Shown: positions 8,363-17,684 of the stretch, piece after piece
Layout of the letters: every line of letters begins with the position of its first letter
Position numbering within the stretch: position 1 is the first letter of the stretch
Assembly (NCBI RefSeq): GCF_047553045.1
Contig: NZ_CP180208.1
Location: 1,736,001 to 1,800,000 of the forward strand
Source of the DNA: Sphingomonas_L flavalba_A
GTDB taxonomy: Bacteria; Pseudomonadota; Alphaproteobacteria; Sphingomonadales; Sphingomonadaceae
Reading direction: 5' to 3'
Length of the DNA: 64,000 nucleotides
The notes under the pieces: generated by a model
Seen by the model: only the letters and a program-made list of their open reading frames with translations
Told to the model about the DNA's origin: nothing
Database searches by the model: none
Made by a program: the position numbers and the translations under genes

Positions 8363-9556
8363 TCACAGGCCCAGCACCATCTTGGCGATGATATTGCGCT
8401 GAATCTCGTTCGACCCGCCATAGATGCTGGTCTTGCGCATATTGAAATAGGTCGGCGCCGCCCGCCGGGCGTAGTCCGGGCCGATCGCATGGGCATTGTC
8501 GCCCTCGCCGAACCCGCGAAAATAGGGCGCGCCGTAATGGCCGACCGCTTCCAGCGCCAGTTCGGTGATCCGCTGCTGGATCTCGGTGCCCTTGATCTTG
8601 AGCAGGCTCGATTCCGGTCCCGGCCCCTTGCCCGCCGCCTCGCCGGCCAGCGTCCGCAGTTCGGTGAACTCCAGCGCGGTCAGGTCGACCTCCAGCTCGG
8701 CCAGCTTGCGGCGGAAGAACGGGTCGGCGATCAGCGGCTGGTCGCCGTCGGTCTCGGTCCGGGCAATCGCCTTGATCCGCTCCACCCCCCGCTTCGACCG
8801 GGCGACGCCGGCAATGCCGGTGCGCTCATGCGCCAGCAGGAACTTGGCGCAGGTCCAGCCCTTATTCTCTTCATGCACGCGCTGGTCGACCGGCACGCGC
8901 ACGTCCTCCAGCCACACTTCGTTGACCTCATGCTCGCCGCCCAGCGTGATGATCGGCCGCACGGTGATGCCGGGCGTCTTCATGTCGATCAGCAGGAAGC
9001 TGATCCCCTCCTGCGGCTTCACAGTCGTGTCGGTGCGGACGAGGAAGAAGCCCCAGTCGGCATGCTGGGCCAGCGTCGTCCAGGTTTTCTGCCCGTTGAC
9101 GACATAATGGTCGCCGTCGCGCACCGCGCGGGTGCGCAGCGACGCCAGGTCGGACCCGGCACCGGGTTCGGAATAGCCCTGGCACCACCAGTCGTCGCCG
9201 GACAGGATGCGCGGCAGAAAGCGTTGCTTCTGCGCCGCCGTCCCGAACGTGTAGATCACCGGCGCGACCATGTTGATGCCGAACGGCAGGATCGGCACCG
9301 TGTCGGCGCGGGCCAGTTCCTCCGACCAGATATAGCGCTGCGTCGCGGTCCACCCCGGCCCGCCATACTCAACCGGCCAGCCCGGCGCGACCCAGCCCTG
9401 CTTCGCCAGCACCCGGTGCCAGCTCAAATAGTCTTCCTTGCCCAGTTCCTCGCCCCGGTCCTGCCGCGCGCGCAGCGCCGGTGGGTAATGCGCGGCGATG
9501 AAGGCGCGCGCCTCCGCCTGAAAAGCCAGGTCCTCCGCGGTGAAATTCAGGTCCAT
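8363..9556 (-). CDS. acyl-CoA dehydrogenase family protein (larger member of a pair)
   Basis: A 397-residue acyl-CoA dehydrogenase. It shows the canonical flavin/substrate loop GYSEPGAGSDLASLRTRA around residue 127, then VNGQKTWTTLAQHAD, and ends with the C-terminal signature YGGSNEIQRNIIAKMVLGL. The N-terminus begins MDLNFTAEDLAFQAEARAFI. It would oxidise a saturated acyl-CoA to the enoyl-CoA, passing electrons to ETF. It is transcribed just ahead of the smaller, more divergent dehydrogenase gene with a 33-bp gap. It resembles the long FadE29-like subunit of heteromeric enzymes that act on bulky ring-bearing acyl-CoAs, but family membership alone does not fix the substrate. Confidence 0.92.
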   Translation of the reverse strand: MDLNFTAEDLAFQAEARAFIAAHYPPALRARQDRGEELGKEDYLSWHRVLAKQGWVAPGWPVEYGGPGWTATQRYIWSEELARADTVPILPFGINMVAPVIYTFGTAAQKQRFLPRILSGDDWWCQGYSEPGAGSDLASLRTRAVRDGDHYVVNGQKTWTTLAQHADWGFFLVRTDTTVKPQEGISFLLIDMKTPGITVRPIITLGGEHEVNEVWLEDVRVPVDQRVHEENKGWTCAKFLLAHERTGIAGVARSKRGVERIKAIARTETDGDQPLIADPFFRRKLAELEVDLTALEFTELRTLAGEAAGKGPGPESSLLKIKGTEIQQRITELALEAVGHYGAPYFRGFGEGDNAHAIGPDYARRAAPTYFNMRKTSIYGGSNEIQRNIIAKMVLGL

Positions 9557-9594
9557 TCCGGCCGACTCCTCTCAACGTCGACGATAACGCTACT

Positions 9595-11055
9595 TTACGC
9601 TGACGTAAACTGCGGGTTGGAAAACACCATCGCGCCGTCGTCGATCGGCGCGTAACGGAACAGCATCAGATCGCGCAGGTAATTCTGGTGGATTCGCCAC
9701 GGCTTGCGCGTCCCCTGCTTGGGAAACAGCGCCAGCGATCGCTGGACATAGCCGGATGTGAAGTCCAGCCACGGCGCCGCCTCCATCGGCTCGGCGGGCA
9801 GCGTCGGCATCGCGATGGCGTGGCCGCGCGCCTTCATGTGGTTCAGCAGGCGGCAGACATAGGCGCTGGTCAGGTCGGCCTTCAGCGTCCACGACGCGTT
9901 GGTATAGCCGAAGGCGGAGGCAAGGTTCGGTACCCCGCTGAACATCATCCCCTTGTAGCTGATCGTTTTGGCGAAATCGACGCGGGCACCGTCGACGAAG
10001 AACGCTGCCTTGCCGAGCACGGCCAGCTTCAGCCCGGTCGCGGTGACGATCACGTCGGCGGGCAGATCCGCTCCCGATTCCAGCCTGATCCCGCCCGGCG
10101 TAAACCGCGCGATCCGGTCGGTCACCACCGACACCCGCTTCGCGTTGATCGCGTCGAACAGGTCGGCGTCGGGGACCAGGCACAGGCGCTGGTCCCACGG
10201 GTTGTAATCCGGGGTGAAATGCCGCGCGACGTCGTAGTCGGGGCCAAGCTGGTCGCCTACCAGGCCGATCAGCTTGGCCTTGGTCTTCTCCGGCCGCTTG
10301 CGCGCCAGGTTGAAGAACAGCATGCCGAGCAGCACGTTCTTCCACCGCACCAGCCCATAGGCCAGCTTGGCGGGCAGCACCCGGCGCAGGCCGTTGGCGA
10401 TCCGGTCCTCCGCCGGCCGCGACACGACATAGGTGGGCGATCGTTGCAGCATCGTCACATGCGCCGCCGTCCGCGCCATTTCCGGCACGATCGTCACCGC
10501 CGTCGCGCCGCTGCCGATCACCACCACCCGCTTGCCGGCATAGTCCAGGTCGTCGGGCCAGTGCTGAGGGTGAACGATCCGCCCGGCAAACTCCGCGCGC
10601 CCGGCAAAATCCGGGTCATGGCCGCCGGCATAGTCGTAATAGCCGCTGCACATCAGCAGGAACGAACAGGTGAAGGCGCCGCCCTCGCCGCCCCGCTCCG
10701 TCTCGACCGTCCAGCGCGCCTCCGCGCTCGACCAGGACGCCCGCACCACCGCCTGCCCGAAGCGGATATGGCGGTCGATGCCGTTGTCGCTGGCGGTCCG
10801 GCGGACATAGTTCAAAATCGACGGGCCGTCGGCGATCGCCTTCGCCTCCACCCACGGGCGGAACGAATAGCCCAGCGTGAACATGTCCGAATCCGACCGG
10901 ATGCCGGGGTAGCGGAACAGGTCCCACGTCCCGCCGATCGCCTCGCGCGCCTCCAGGATCGCATAGTTGCGGTCCGGGCAATGCTTCTGCAGGTGATAGG
11001 CGGCACCGATGCCCGACAATCCGGCCCCGACGATGATGACGTCGAAATGCTCCAT
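9595..11055 (-). CDS. flavin-containing monooxygenase (Baeyer-Villiger type)
   Basis: A 486-residue FAD- and NADPH-dependent monooxygenase. The FAD Rossmann motif is VIIVGAGLSGIGAAYHL at the very N-terminus. The NADPH motif is VVIGSGATAVT near residue 190. Between them lies a Baeyer-Villiger fingerprint of FxGxxxHxxxW type, read as FAGRIVHPQHWPDD. Such enzymes insert oxygen next to a ketone to give an ester or lactone. The ATG at 11055 (MEHFDVII) is chosen over one 17 codons upstream because the fold begins there and AGAGGAA lies upstream. The gene is 38 bp upstream of the acyl-CoA dehydrogenase pair, so ketone oxidation feeding into acyl-CoA degradation is plausible. Hydroxylation of an alkane or heteroatom is the alternative. 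Confidence 0.88.
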   Translation of the reverse strand: MEHFDVIIVGAGLSGIGAAYHLQKHCPDRNYAILEAREAIGGTWDLFRYPGIRSDSDMFTLGYSFRPWVEAKAIADGPSILNYVRRTASDNGIDRHIRFGQAVVRASWSSAEARWTVETERGGEGGAFTCSFLLMCSGYYDYAGGHDPDFAGRAEFAGRIVHPQHWPDDLDYAGKRVVVIGSGATAVTIVPEMARTAAHVTMLQRSPTYVVSRPAEDRIANGLRRVLPAKLAYGLVRWKNVLLGMLFFNLARKRPEKTKAKLIGLVGDQLGPDYDVARHFTPDYNPWDQRLCLVPDADLFDAINAKRVSVVTDRIARFTPGGIRLESGADLPADVIVTATGLKLAVLGKAAFFVDGARVDFAKTISYKGMMFSGVPNLASAFGYTNASWTLKADLTSAYVCRLLNHMKARGHAIAMPTLPAEPMEAAPWLDFTSGYVQRSLALFPKQGTRKPWRIHQNYLRDLMLFRYAPIDDGAMVFSNPQFTSA

Positions 11056-11138
11056 GCCGATCCGTTCCTCTCCCGGCTCGGCCGACTGTCGCGCACTCGC
11101 CGGCATTTTGCAAAAATCCGGCTGGCCGTAGCGTCCGC

Positions 11139-12830
11139 TCAGGTGCAGCGGGTCGGGTCGGTCATCGGATCGCTGATTTCGGGGGCGGCCTGCGCCCGGC
11201 CGGTCGGCAGCGATCCGGTCTGCCGCTCGATCATCCGGTGAACGACCGGCAGTTTCGGCCCGGCATGCAGCGCGGCCAGTTGCGCGCTGTTATCGGCATC
11301 GGCGTGGGTGCGCCGCTGGTTGTGGCGGACATAATCCAGCCAGGTCGGCACATGGTACCGCTCGATCCACAACATCGGGTCGGCCAGGTCGCGCAGCAGC
11401 GTCCAGTGGCGGGCGCCGTCGCGGCGGCGGATGCGGCGGCGCTCCGCCATCACTTTCAGGAACGCCATCACGTCGCCGGGCGCGATCCGGTATTCGATGG
11501 TGATGACCACCGGCCCGGTGCGCGGTTCGACCGGCACCGCCGTCTCCGGCTCCGTCCAGCGGCTGAGCGGGTCCAGGTTCAAATCTTCGACCTGCGGCAA
11601 CGGCAGACGGAAACCGACCAGCGCGCTCCCCGCCTGGGCGATCGCCGCCGCGAACAGGGCGACGGCGACGCCTTCGCTCTCGGCGATCAGCCCGAACACC
11701 CAGCTTCCCGCCGCCATGCCGCCGAACGCCGCCATCTGGTACAGCGCCAGCCCGCGCGCGACGACCCAGCGCGGCGACGCCATCTGCACGGTGACGTTGA
11801 ACGTCGACAGCGCCAGCACCCATCCGGCACCGGCCAGCATCAGCGCGACAACGGTCAGCGGCATCCAGCGGCTCGCGCCGGTCGCGAGCGCGCCGACCGC
11901 CAGCGCCAGCGACGCGATCCGCACGATCCGCTCGGTCGTCAGGTGCCGGCGCAGGCGCACGGTGGCCAGCGCGCCGCCGACCGCGCCGATGCCGAACCCG
12001 CCGAGCAACATGCCATAGACCAGCGGCCCGCCGCCCATCAGGTCGCGCGCGACCAGCGGCATCAGCGCCGGGATCGCACTCGCCGCGATGCCGAACAGCG
12101 CGGCGCGCAGCATCACTACCCTGAGGTTGGGCGACATCGCGACATAGCGCAGCCCGGCGGCGACCGCGACGCCCAGCCGCTCGCGCGGCAACAGGCGCGG
12201 CGGCAGGTTGGGCCGCCAGCGGGCCAGCACGACGATCAGCCCGGCATAGGACAGCGCGTTGGCAAAAAACGCCGCCGCCGCCCCCGCCGCCGCGACGATC
12301 AGCCCGCCCACCGCCGGGCCGACGCTGCGCGCGATGTTGAACCCCATGCTGTTGAACGCCACCGCGCCGGGCAACACCGGGCGCGGCACCATGTCGCCGA
12401 CGGACGCCTGCCAGGCGGGGCCGTTGAACGCGGTGCCGCAACCGATCAGAAAGGTGAAGACCAGCAGCAACCAGGGGCTGAGCAGCCCGGCCCAGGCGCA
12501 CAGTGCCAGTCCGGCCGAAACCGTCAGCATGAATGCCTGCGCCGACAGCATCACCGACCGCCGGTCGAGATTGTCGGCCACTGCCCCCGCCCATAGCGAC
12601 AGCAGCATGATCGGCAGCGTCGTCGACGCCTGAACCAGCGCCACCATCTGCGGCGATCCGCTCAGCGACACCATCATCCACGACGCGCCGACCGACTGGA
12701 TCAGCCCGCCGAAATTGGACACCATGCTCGCCAGCCACACCGCCCGGAACACCGGGATCGACAGCGGCGACGGCGGCGGCGGGCCGGGCGCGGTCAGGGT
12801 CTCGGGCGGGGCATCGGCCATGCCGGCCAT
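11139..12830 (-). CDS. MFS transporter with C-terminal soluble domain (MFS_3/TSE type)
   Basis: A 563-residue inner-membrane protein. Residues ~20-420 contain about 12 hydrophobic helices of the major facilitator superfamily, starting PLSIPVFRAVWLASMVSNFG. The final ~130 residues are soluble and charged (VVITIEYRIAPGDVMAFL..., WTLLRDLADPMLWIERYHVPTW), an arrangement typical of the MFS_3 (PF05977) group, related to enterobactin exporter EntS. The soluble tail looks like a dimeric alpha-beta barrel/ABM-like domain. It is probably a proton-driven exporter of a small hydrophobic compound. It lies 83 bp upstream of the monooxygenase gene on the same strand, so it may move the substrate or a toxic product of that pathway. 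Confidence 0.88.
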   Translation of the reverse strand: MAGMADAPPETLTAPGPPPPSPLSIPVFRAVWLASMVSNFGGLIQSVGASWMMVSLSGSPQMVALVQASTTLPIMLLSLWAGAVADNLDRRSVMLSAQAFMLTVSAGLALCAWAGLLSPWLLLVFTFLIGCGTAFNGPAWQASVGDMVPRPVLPGAVAFNSMGFNIARSVGPAVGGLIVAAAGAAAAFFANALSYAGLIVVLARWRPNLPPRLLPRERLGVAVAAGLRYVAMSPNLRVVMLRAALFGIAASAIPALMPLVARDLMGGGPLVYGMLLGGFGIGAVGGALATVRLRRHLTTERIVRIASLALAVGALATGASRWMPLTVVALMLAGAGWVLALSTFNVTVQMASPRWVVARGLALYQMAAFGGMAAGSWVFGLIAESEGVAVALFAAAIAQAGSALVGFRLPLPQVEDLNLDPLSRWTEPETAVPVEPRTGPVVITIEYRIAPGDVMAFLKVMAERRRIRRRDGARHWTLLRDLADPMLWIERYHVPTWLDYVRHNQRRTHADADNSAQLAALHAGPKLPVVHRMIERQTGSLPTGRAQAAPEISDPMTDPTRCT

Positions 12831-12930
12831 CGTTGCGGCAACCGTCGGCGGAAGCCAACCCCCAGCGCGCGCGCCATCGTCGGACCGGTCATAGCGCCGC
12901 GACCTGCCGCCCCGCCACCGCGCCAGCCCG

Positions 12931-15045
12931 TCAGTCCCGCGCCGCCCCGCCCAGTTCCCTGTTCAGATAGACGGTGACCATCGCCGCGCGCCGGGCATCC
13001 TCCAGCCGGTCGGCGCCGGCCGCATGCCCACCCTCGATCGCCTCGGAATAATAGAATCCGTCGCCAAGCTGTTCCAGCTTCGCCGCGAATTTGCGGGCAT
13101 GGCCGGGGTGGACGCGGTCGTCCTTGGTCGACGTGTAGATGAACGGCCGGGGATAGCGCACCCCGGCCGCCAGCTTCTGATAGGGCGAATAGCGTTCGAT
13201 GAACGCCCAGTCCTCCGGCTTGTCCGGGTCGCCATATTCACCCATCCACGACGCGCCGGCCAGCAGGTGGGAATAACGCTTCATGTCGACAAGCGGCGAT
13301 CCCATGATGATCGCGCCGTACAGGTCCGGCCGCTGCGTCATCAGCACGCCGACCAGCAACCCGCCGTTCGACCGCCCCGACGCCGCGATCTTCCCCTTGG
13401 CGCTGATCCCGGCGGCGATCAGGTCCTCGGCGACGGCGTGGAAATCGTCATAGGCGTTCTGCCGCTTCTCGCGCAGCGCCGCCTGGTGCCATGCCGGGCC
13501 ATACTCCCCGCCGCCACGGATATTGGCCAGGACATAGGCATTGCCCTCCTCGACCCAGAACAACGCCGCCGGCCCGCTGCGATAGGGCTGCCCGGTCAGG
13601 TAGGTCGGCGTCTGCGCCAGCCGGAAACCGCCATAGGCGTGGATCAGTGCCGGCACCGGCCCCGTGCCCCCCGGCTTGCGGACCAGGAAATAGGGCACCT
13701 TCGTCCCGTCCTTCGACGTCGCGAAACGCTGCGTCACTTCCATCTTCGACGCGTCGAACCGCGCCGGCAGCGCCTGCACCGCCACCGGGGCCGCCCCCGG
13801 CCGCACCGCATAGAGCGTCGGCGGCGTCAGCATCCCCTCGACCGTCGCGAAGGCCAACTCCTCACCCCCCGCCGCCGCGTCCAGATGGACGGTCGTGTTG
13901 GCCGGCAGCGCCGCCGCCTGCTGCGCCCACGCCCCGTCCGCCCCCCGCCGCAGCGCGACCAGCCTGCCCGACACGTCGTCGAGCAGCTTGACCCACAGCA
14001 CCGCCTTGCCCGCCGCGACCTGCTCGATCGCCTGGCTTGGCCCCGGCACCATCACCGCGCGCACCACCGGCGTCCGCCCGGCCAGCACGTCGGCGATCGC
14101 ATATTCGACGATCGCACCCGTCGGGTGCCCCTGCCACGGGCTGGCCAGCGTCGCGAACAGGTGCCCGCCCAGCACGTCCTCGACCTCGGCGTCGACCGGC
14201 AGCGGCGATCGCACCAGCCGCCCGTCCGGCGCGACATGGCTCACCTCGCTGCGGTAGAAATCGATACCGCGCGCGATCACCGGCCAGCGCGCCTCGCCCT
14301 CGACGAACACGTGCGGGCGGATGCTGACGTCGCTCGTCTCAGCCTCCGCCACCGTCACCGCCGCCGACAGCGGCGTTCCCCGCCGCCACAGCTTGACGAT
14401 CCGGCCATAGCCGGAACTGGTCAGGCTCCCCGGCCCGAAATCGGTGGTGACATACAGCGCGTCCGGCCCGGCCCAGGCGGTATCGCTCTTCGCCGCCGGC
14501 AGCACGAAGCCGTCGGCCACGAACGTCCCGCTCGCCAGGTCGAACTCCCGCCGCACCGCCGCGTCGCCACCGCCGTCGGACAGGGTGACGATGCAGCGCG
14601 CATAGTCCGGCGCCCGGCAATCCGCCCCGCCCCAGACCCAGCTCCTGCCCTCCGCCCGGCCGAGCGCGTCCAGGTCGATCAGCGTGCGCCATTCCGGCTT
14701 GCCCGCCGCGAACGAAGCGAGCGAGGCGACCCGCCACACCCCGCGCACATGCGCCTTGTCGCGCCACAGGTTCAGCACCTTGTCGCCAATCACCCGATCG
14801 GGCGTCGCGATCTGCGCGTCGTCCTGCAACAGCGCCAGCGCCCGCTCGCGATAGGCGGCAAAGCCCGGCGCCTTCTCCAGCACCGCATCGGCGGCGGCGT
14901 TCCACCTGCGCACCTTCGCCAGCGCAGCCGCACCCTCCACCGCCTCCAGATAGGCATTGGGGTCGGCGGCCAGCGGAGCGGCGCCGGCGAGCGGCGCGGC
15001 CAGCGCGCAAATCAGCGCGGACGACAGTGTCAGGCGAAGCGTCAT
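12931..15045 (-). CDS. prolyl oligopeptidase family serine peptidase (S9A)
   Basis: A 704-residue secreted or periplasmic peptidase with a signal peptide (LTLSSALICALAAPLAGAAP). Residues ~30-430 form the beta-propeller half, and ~450-690 the alpha/beta-hydrolase half. The catalytic serine is in ASGRSNGGLLVG, the aspartate in STKDDRVHPGH and the histidine in EGGHAAG. The hallmark IRGGGEYGPAWHQA is also present. It cleaves short peptides, classically after proline. The gene stands alone, divergent from the aldo/keto reductase gene across a 155-bp intergenic region that should hold both promoters. The length matches the family. Confidence 0.92.
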   Translation of the reverse strand: MTLRLTLSSALICALAAPLAGAAPLAADPNAYLEAVEGAAALAKVRRWNAAADAVLEKAPGFAAYRERALALLQDDAQIATPDRVIGDKVLNLWRDKAHVRGVWRVASLASFAAGKPEWRTLIDLDALGRAEGRSWVWGGADCRAPDYARCIVTLSDGGGDAAVRREFDLASGTFVADGFVLPAAKSDTAWAGPDALYVTTDFGPGSLTSSGYGRIVKLWRRGTPLSAAVTVAEAETSDVSIRPHVFVEGEARWPVIARGIDFYRSEVSHVAPDGRLVRSPLPVDAEVEDVLGGHLFATLASPWQGHPTGAIVEYAIADVLAGRTPVVRAVMVPGPSQAIEQVAAGKAVLWVKLLDDVSGRLVALRRGADGAWAQQAAALPANTTVHLDAAAGGEELAFATVEGMLTPPTLYAVRPGAAPVAVQALPARFDASKMEVTQRFATSKDGTKVPYFLVRKPGGTGPVPALIHAYGGFRLAQTPTYLTGQPYRSGPAALFWVEEGNAYVLANIRGGGEYGPAWHQAALREKRQNAYDDFHAVAEDLIAAGISAKGKIAASGRSNGGLLVGVLMTQRPDLYGAIIMGSPLVDMKRYSHLLAGASWMGEYGDPDKPEDWAFIERYSPYQKLAAGVRYPRPFIYTSTKDDRVHPGHARKFAAKLEQLGDGFYYSEAIEGGHAAGADRLEDARRAAMVTVYLNRELGGAARD

Positions 15046-15200
15046 CGGCGAATAATCCCGTGGAATGAATCCCTTGCCCGATGTGCCGCCAGTTTCACGC
15101 CCCGGTCAAGCCGCACCAGCGCGCGCATTCATTGACCATGAACCAACTTCCACTACTGTGCGCGCGACCTGTCCTCGTCCCAGTCACGGAACCCGTCCAG

Positions 15201-15980
15201 ATGGCCTCCACGCCCCCCTTCACGCGCATCGGCATGGGCTGCGCCCGCGTGGGGTCGCTGACCAACCCGAGCAGCCCGGCGGAATCGCAGCGGCTGATCG
15301 AACTCGCCTTCGCGCTTGGCGTCCGGCTGTTCGACACCGCCAATATCTACGGCCAGGGCGACAGCGAGCGCATCCTCGGCCGGGCGCTGGCCGGCAAGCG
15401 CGACCAGGCGTTCATCGTCACCAAGATCGGCAAGCGCTTTTCGGCGAAGATGCGGCTGATCCGGCCGTTCAAGCCGCTCGTCAAGCGCCTGCGCCGCCCT
15501 TCCCCGGCCGGCGACGCCTTCGTCGCCAGTCAGCGCGCGGCCAATGTCGGCTTCGACCTCGATCACCGGACGATGGAGCGCGACGTCGCCGCCGCGCTGA
15601 AGCGGCTGCGGATCGAGCGGATCGACATGCTGCTGCTGCACAGCCCGTCGGCGGCCACCGTCGCCGATCCGGCGGTCATCGACACCCTCTCCGCCATCCG
15701 CGCCAAGGGTATGATCGCCGGCTACGGCGTGTCGGCGGATTCGGCGGATGTCGTCGCGGCGGCGCTGGCGATGCCCGGCATCGGCATGGTCCAGGCGCCC
15801 TACGTGGCCCTGCCGGCCGCCGCCCCGGTGCCGCTGGTCGCACGCGGCGTGCTGCGCCATCGCGGCACGACGCCGCCGATGGAGGCACTGGCCGCCGCCG
15901 TCGCCGATCCGCGCCTCGCCGCCGTGCTGGTCGAAACGACCTCGCCGGACCATCTGCGCGCTGCCGCCGCCCTGCTATGA
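15201..15980 (+). CDS. aldo/keto reductase
   Basis: A 259-residue NAD(P)H-dependent oxidoreductase of the aldo/keto reductase barrel. All four catalytic residues can be placed: Asp and Tyr in LFDTANIYGQGDSE, Lys in IVTKIGKRF and His in MLLLHSPSA. It is somewhat short at the C-terminus compared with the usual 300-330 residues, which may loosen cofactor binding. The ATG at 15201 (MASTPPFTRIGMGCARVG) is chosen because homology starts there; an in-frame ATG at 15081 would add 40 residues with no recognisable fold. The stop overlaps the start of the next gene (ATGA), so the two products are probably made together and may act on the same sugar or alcohol. Confidence 0.82.
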   Translation: MASTPPFTRIGMGCARVGSLTNPSSPAESQRLIELAFALGVRLFDTANIYGQGDSERILGRALAGKRDQAFIVTKIGKRFSAKMRLIRPFKPLVKRLRRPSPAGDAFVASQRAANVGFDLDHRTMERDVAAALKRLRIERIDMLLLHSPSAATVADPAVIDTLSAIRAKGMIAGYGVSADSADVVAAALAMPGIGMVQAPYVALPAAAPVPLVARGVLRHRGTTPPMEALAAAVADPRLAAVLVETTSPDHLRAAAALL

Positions 15981-17590
15981 TCGCCGAAACCCAGCCCGCA
16001 GCGGCGGACATCCTGATCGTCGGCTCCGGCGCCGCCGGGATCGCGCTGGCGCTGGCGCTGGAAGGGTGCGGCCGCCGCGTGCTGCTGGTCGAGGCCGGCG
16101 GCACCCGCCCCTCGCCCGCCAGTCAGGCCTTCTACCGCGCCGACAGCGTATCGCCCGACACCCATATCCCGACCGAACTGTTCCGCCGCCGCGGCTATGG
16201 CGGGACGACGCCGCTGTGGGGCGGCCGCTGCATTCCGCTCGATCCGGTCGATTTCGCGGCGCGGGACTGGATTCCCCATTCCGGCTGGCCGATCGGTTAT
16301 GAAGAGGTGCGCCGCTACCACGCCGCCGCGCTCGATCTCTGCCATGCCGGGCCGGAAAGCTTTGACGCCGCCACCGCCTTCGGCCCCGCGCCGTCGCCGC
16401 TGGTCGATCAGGCGCCGGGTCCGGAAATCGACATCAACCGGGTCGAACGCTTCAGCCTGCCGACCGATTTCGCCGCCAGCTACGGCGATCGCCTCCAACA
16501 GGCGCGCGACGTCACCGTGCTGCTCGATCACCCGGTGCTGCGGATCACCGCCGCCGACGGCCGGGTGACCGGCGTCGAAACCCCGGCCGGCGCCATCGCC
16601 GCGCCCTGCGTCATCATCGCCACCGGCGGCATCGAAACTCCGCGCCTGCTGCTCGCCTCCGGCCTCGGCGGCGACCTCGTCGGCCGCTATTACCAGACCC
16701 ATCTGCACGTTCAGGTCGGGACGATGCGCTGCGCCCCCGGCGCCCGGCTAGACTATCAGCGCTCGCCCGAAGGGGTATGGTGCCGCCGCTACATCGCGCT
16801 GGATACCGCGACGCTGGAACGCGAACGGCTGTTCCAGATCAACATCCGGCCGACCCACCCCGACATCGCCGATCCGGCGCACCGCAACCCGATCCTGTCG
16901 GCGATGTATTTCGCCAAGGGCGGGCTGGTCGCCGAATATGCGCGGATTCTCACCGGCGCCCGCAACCTCGGCGCCGAGCGGGAACGCCGGCCGTTCGCCT
17001 TCCACCTCGCCCATCTGCGCAACATGCTGCTCGGCGGGCCGATGCTGGTCGCCTTCGTCGCCCGCTGGCTGCGGCTGCGCACCTTCGCCCGACGCAAGCT
17101 GCCCTCGGTATTCCTGCGCAACGCCACCGGTCGCTACGCGATGGACATCCATCTCGAACAGGTGCCGAACCCGGACAGCCGCATCACCCTGTCCGGCACG
17201 CGCGACGCGCTTGGCGTGCCCCGCGTCACCGTCGACTGGCAGACCACCGACGCCGACCGGGCCATGTTCCGGCGCGGCATGGCGCTGATGCGCGACGCCA
17301 GCCGGGGCAGCGGCGTGGAGCTGGAATGCGACGACGCCGCGCTCGACCACGCCGTGCTGCACCCCACCCCCGGCCACCATATCGGCACGGCACGGATGGC
17401 GCACAGCCCGGCGGACGGGGTGTGCGACGCCAATGGCCAGGTATTCGGCGTCGCCGGCCTCTACGTCTCCGGCTCGGCGCTGTTCCCGACCGGCGGCGTC
17501 GCCAACCCGACGCTCACCATCGTCGCCCTCGCCCTGCGCCTCGCCGATCATCTGCGCGCCGGGCTTGGCGCGGCGCGCCCGGCGCCGTAG
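15977..17590 (+). CDS. GMC family oxidoreductase
   Basis: A 537-residue FAD-dependent oxidoreductase of the glucose-methanol-choline type. The dinucleotide fold ILIVGSGAAGIALALALEG is at residues ~11-29. The second signature, GGTTPLWGGRCIPLDP, follows, and the C-terminal substrate-side block reads HHIGTARM...GLYVSGSALFPTGGVANPTLT, with the conserved His and Asn. It lacks an obvious signal peptide. Enzymes of this group oxidise alcohols or sugars to carbonyls. The start at 15977 overlaps the aldo/keto reductase stop by 4 bp, so the two are translationally coupled. An aldose or alcohol oxidation module is plausible; the substrate is unknown. Confidence 0.88.
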   Translation: MIAETQPAAADILIVGSGAAGIALALALEGCGRRVLLVEAGGTRPSPASQAFYRADSVSPDTHIPTELFRRRGYGGTTPLWGGRCIPLDPVDFAARDWIPHSGWPIGYEEVRRYHAAALDLCHAGPESFDAATAFGPAPSPLVDQAPGPEIDINRVERFSLPTDFAASYGDRLQQARDVTVLLDHPVLRITAADGRVTGVETPAGAIAAPCVIIATGGIETPRLLLASGLGGDLVGRYYQTHLHVQVGTMRCAPGARLDYQRSPEGVWCRRYIALDTATLERERLFQINIRPTHPDIADPAHRNPILSAMYFAKGGLVAEYARILTGARNLGAERERRPFAFHLAHLRNMLLGGPMLVAFVARWLRLRTFARRKLPSVFLRNATGRYAMDIHLEQVPNPDSRITLSGTRDALGVPRVTVDWQTTDADRAMFRRGMALMRDASRGSGVELECDDAALDHAVLHPTPGHHIGTARMAHSPADGVCDANGQVFGVAGLYVSGSALFPTGGVANPTLTIVALALRLADHLRAGLGAARPAP

Positions 17591-17684
17591 AGGTCGTCCA
17601 GCCGGGCGGAGGCGGCGCCGGCCCGCGCCGCCGCCCGCTCCAGCCCGGCTGGCCCAGACTGTGCAGCCAAAGGTCCGCGTCCCG

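Noticed and set aside
7226..9655. Very long plus-strand open frame opposite the two acyl-CoA dehydrogenase genes
   Set aside because: It is the antisense shadow of high-GC codon usage; it is rich in Arg/His/Gln/Asp with no domain, and the minus-strand genes match known families end to end.
13024..15135. Long plus-strand frame opposite the prolyl oligopeptidase gene
   Set aside because: Arg-rich low-complexity antisense shadow; the peptidase frame has a full catalytic triad and signal peptide.
15065..15976. Upstream extension of the GMC oxidoreductase frame
   Set aside because: It overlaps the aldo/keto reductase, which has its full catalytic tetrad; the ATGA overlap at 15977 gives the natural start.
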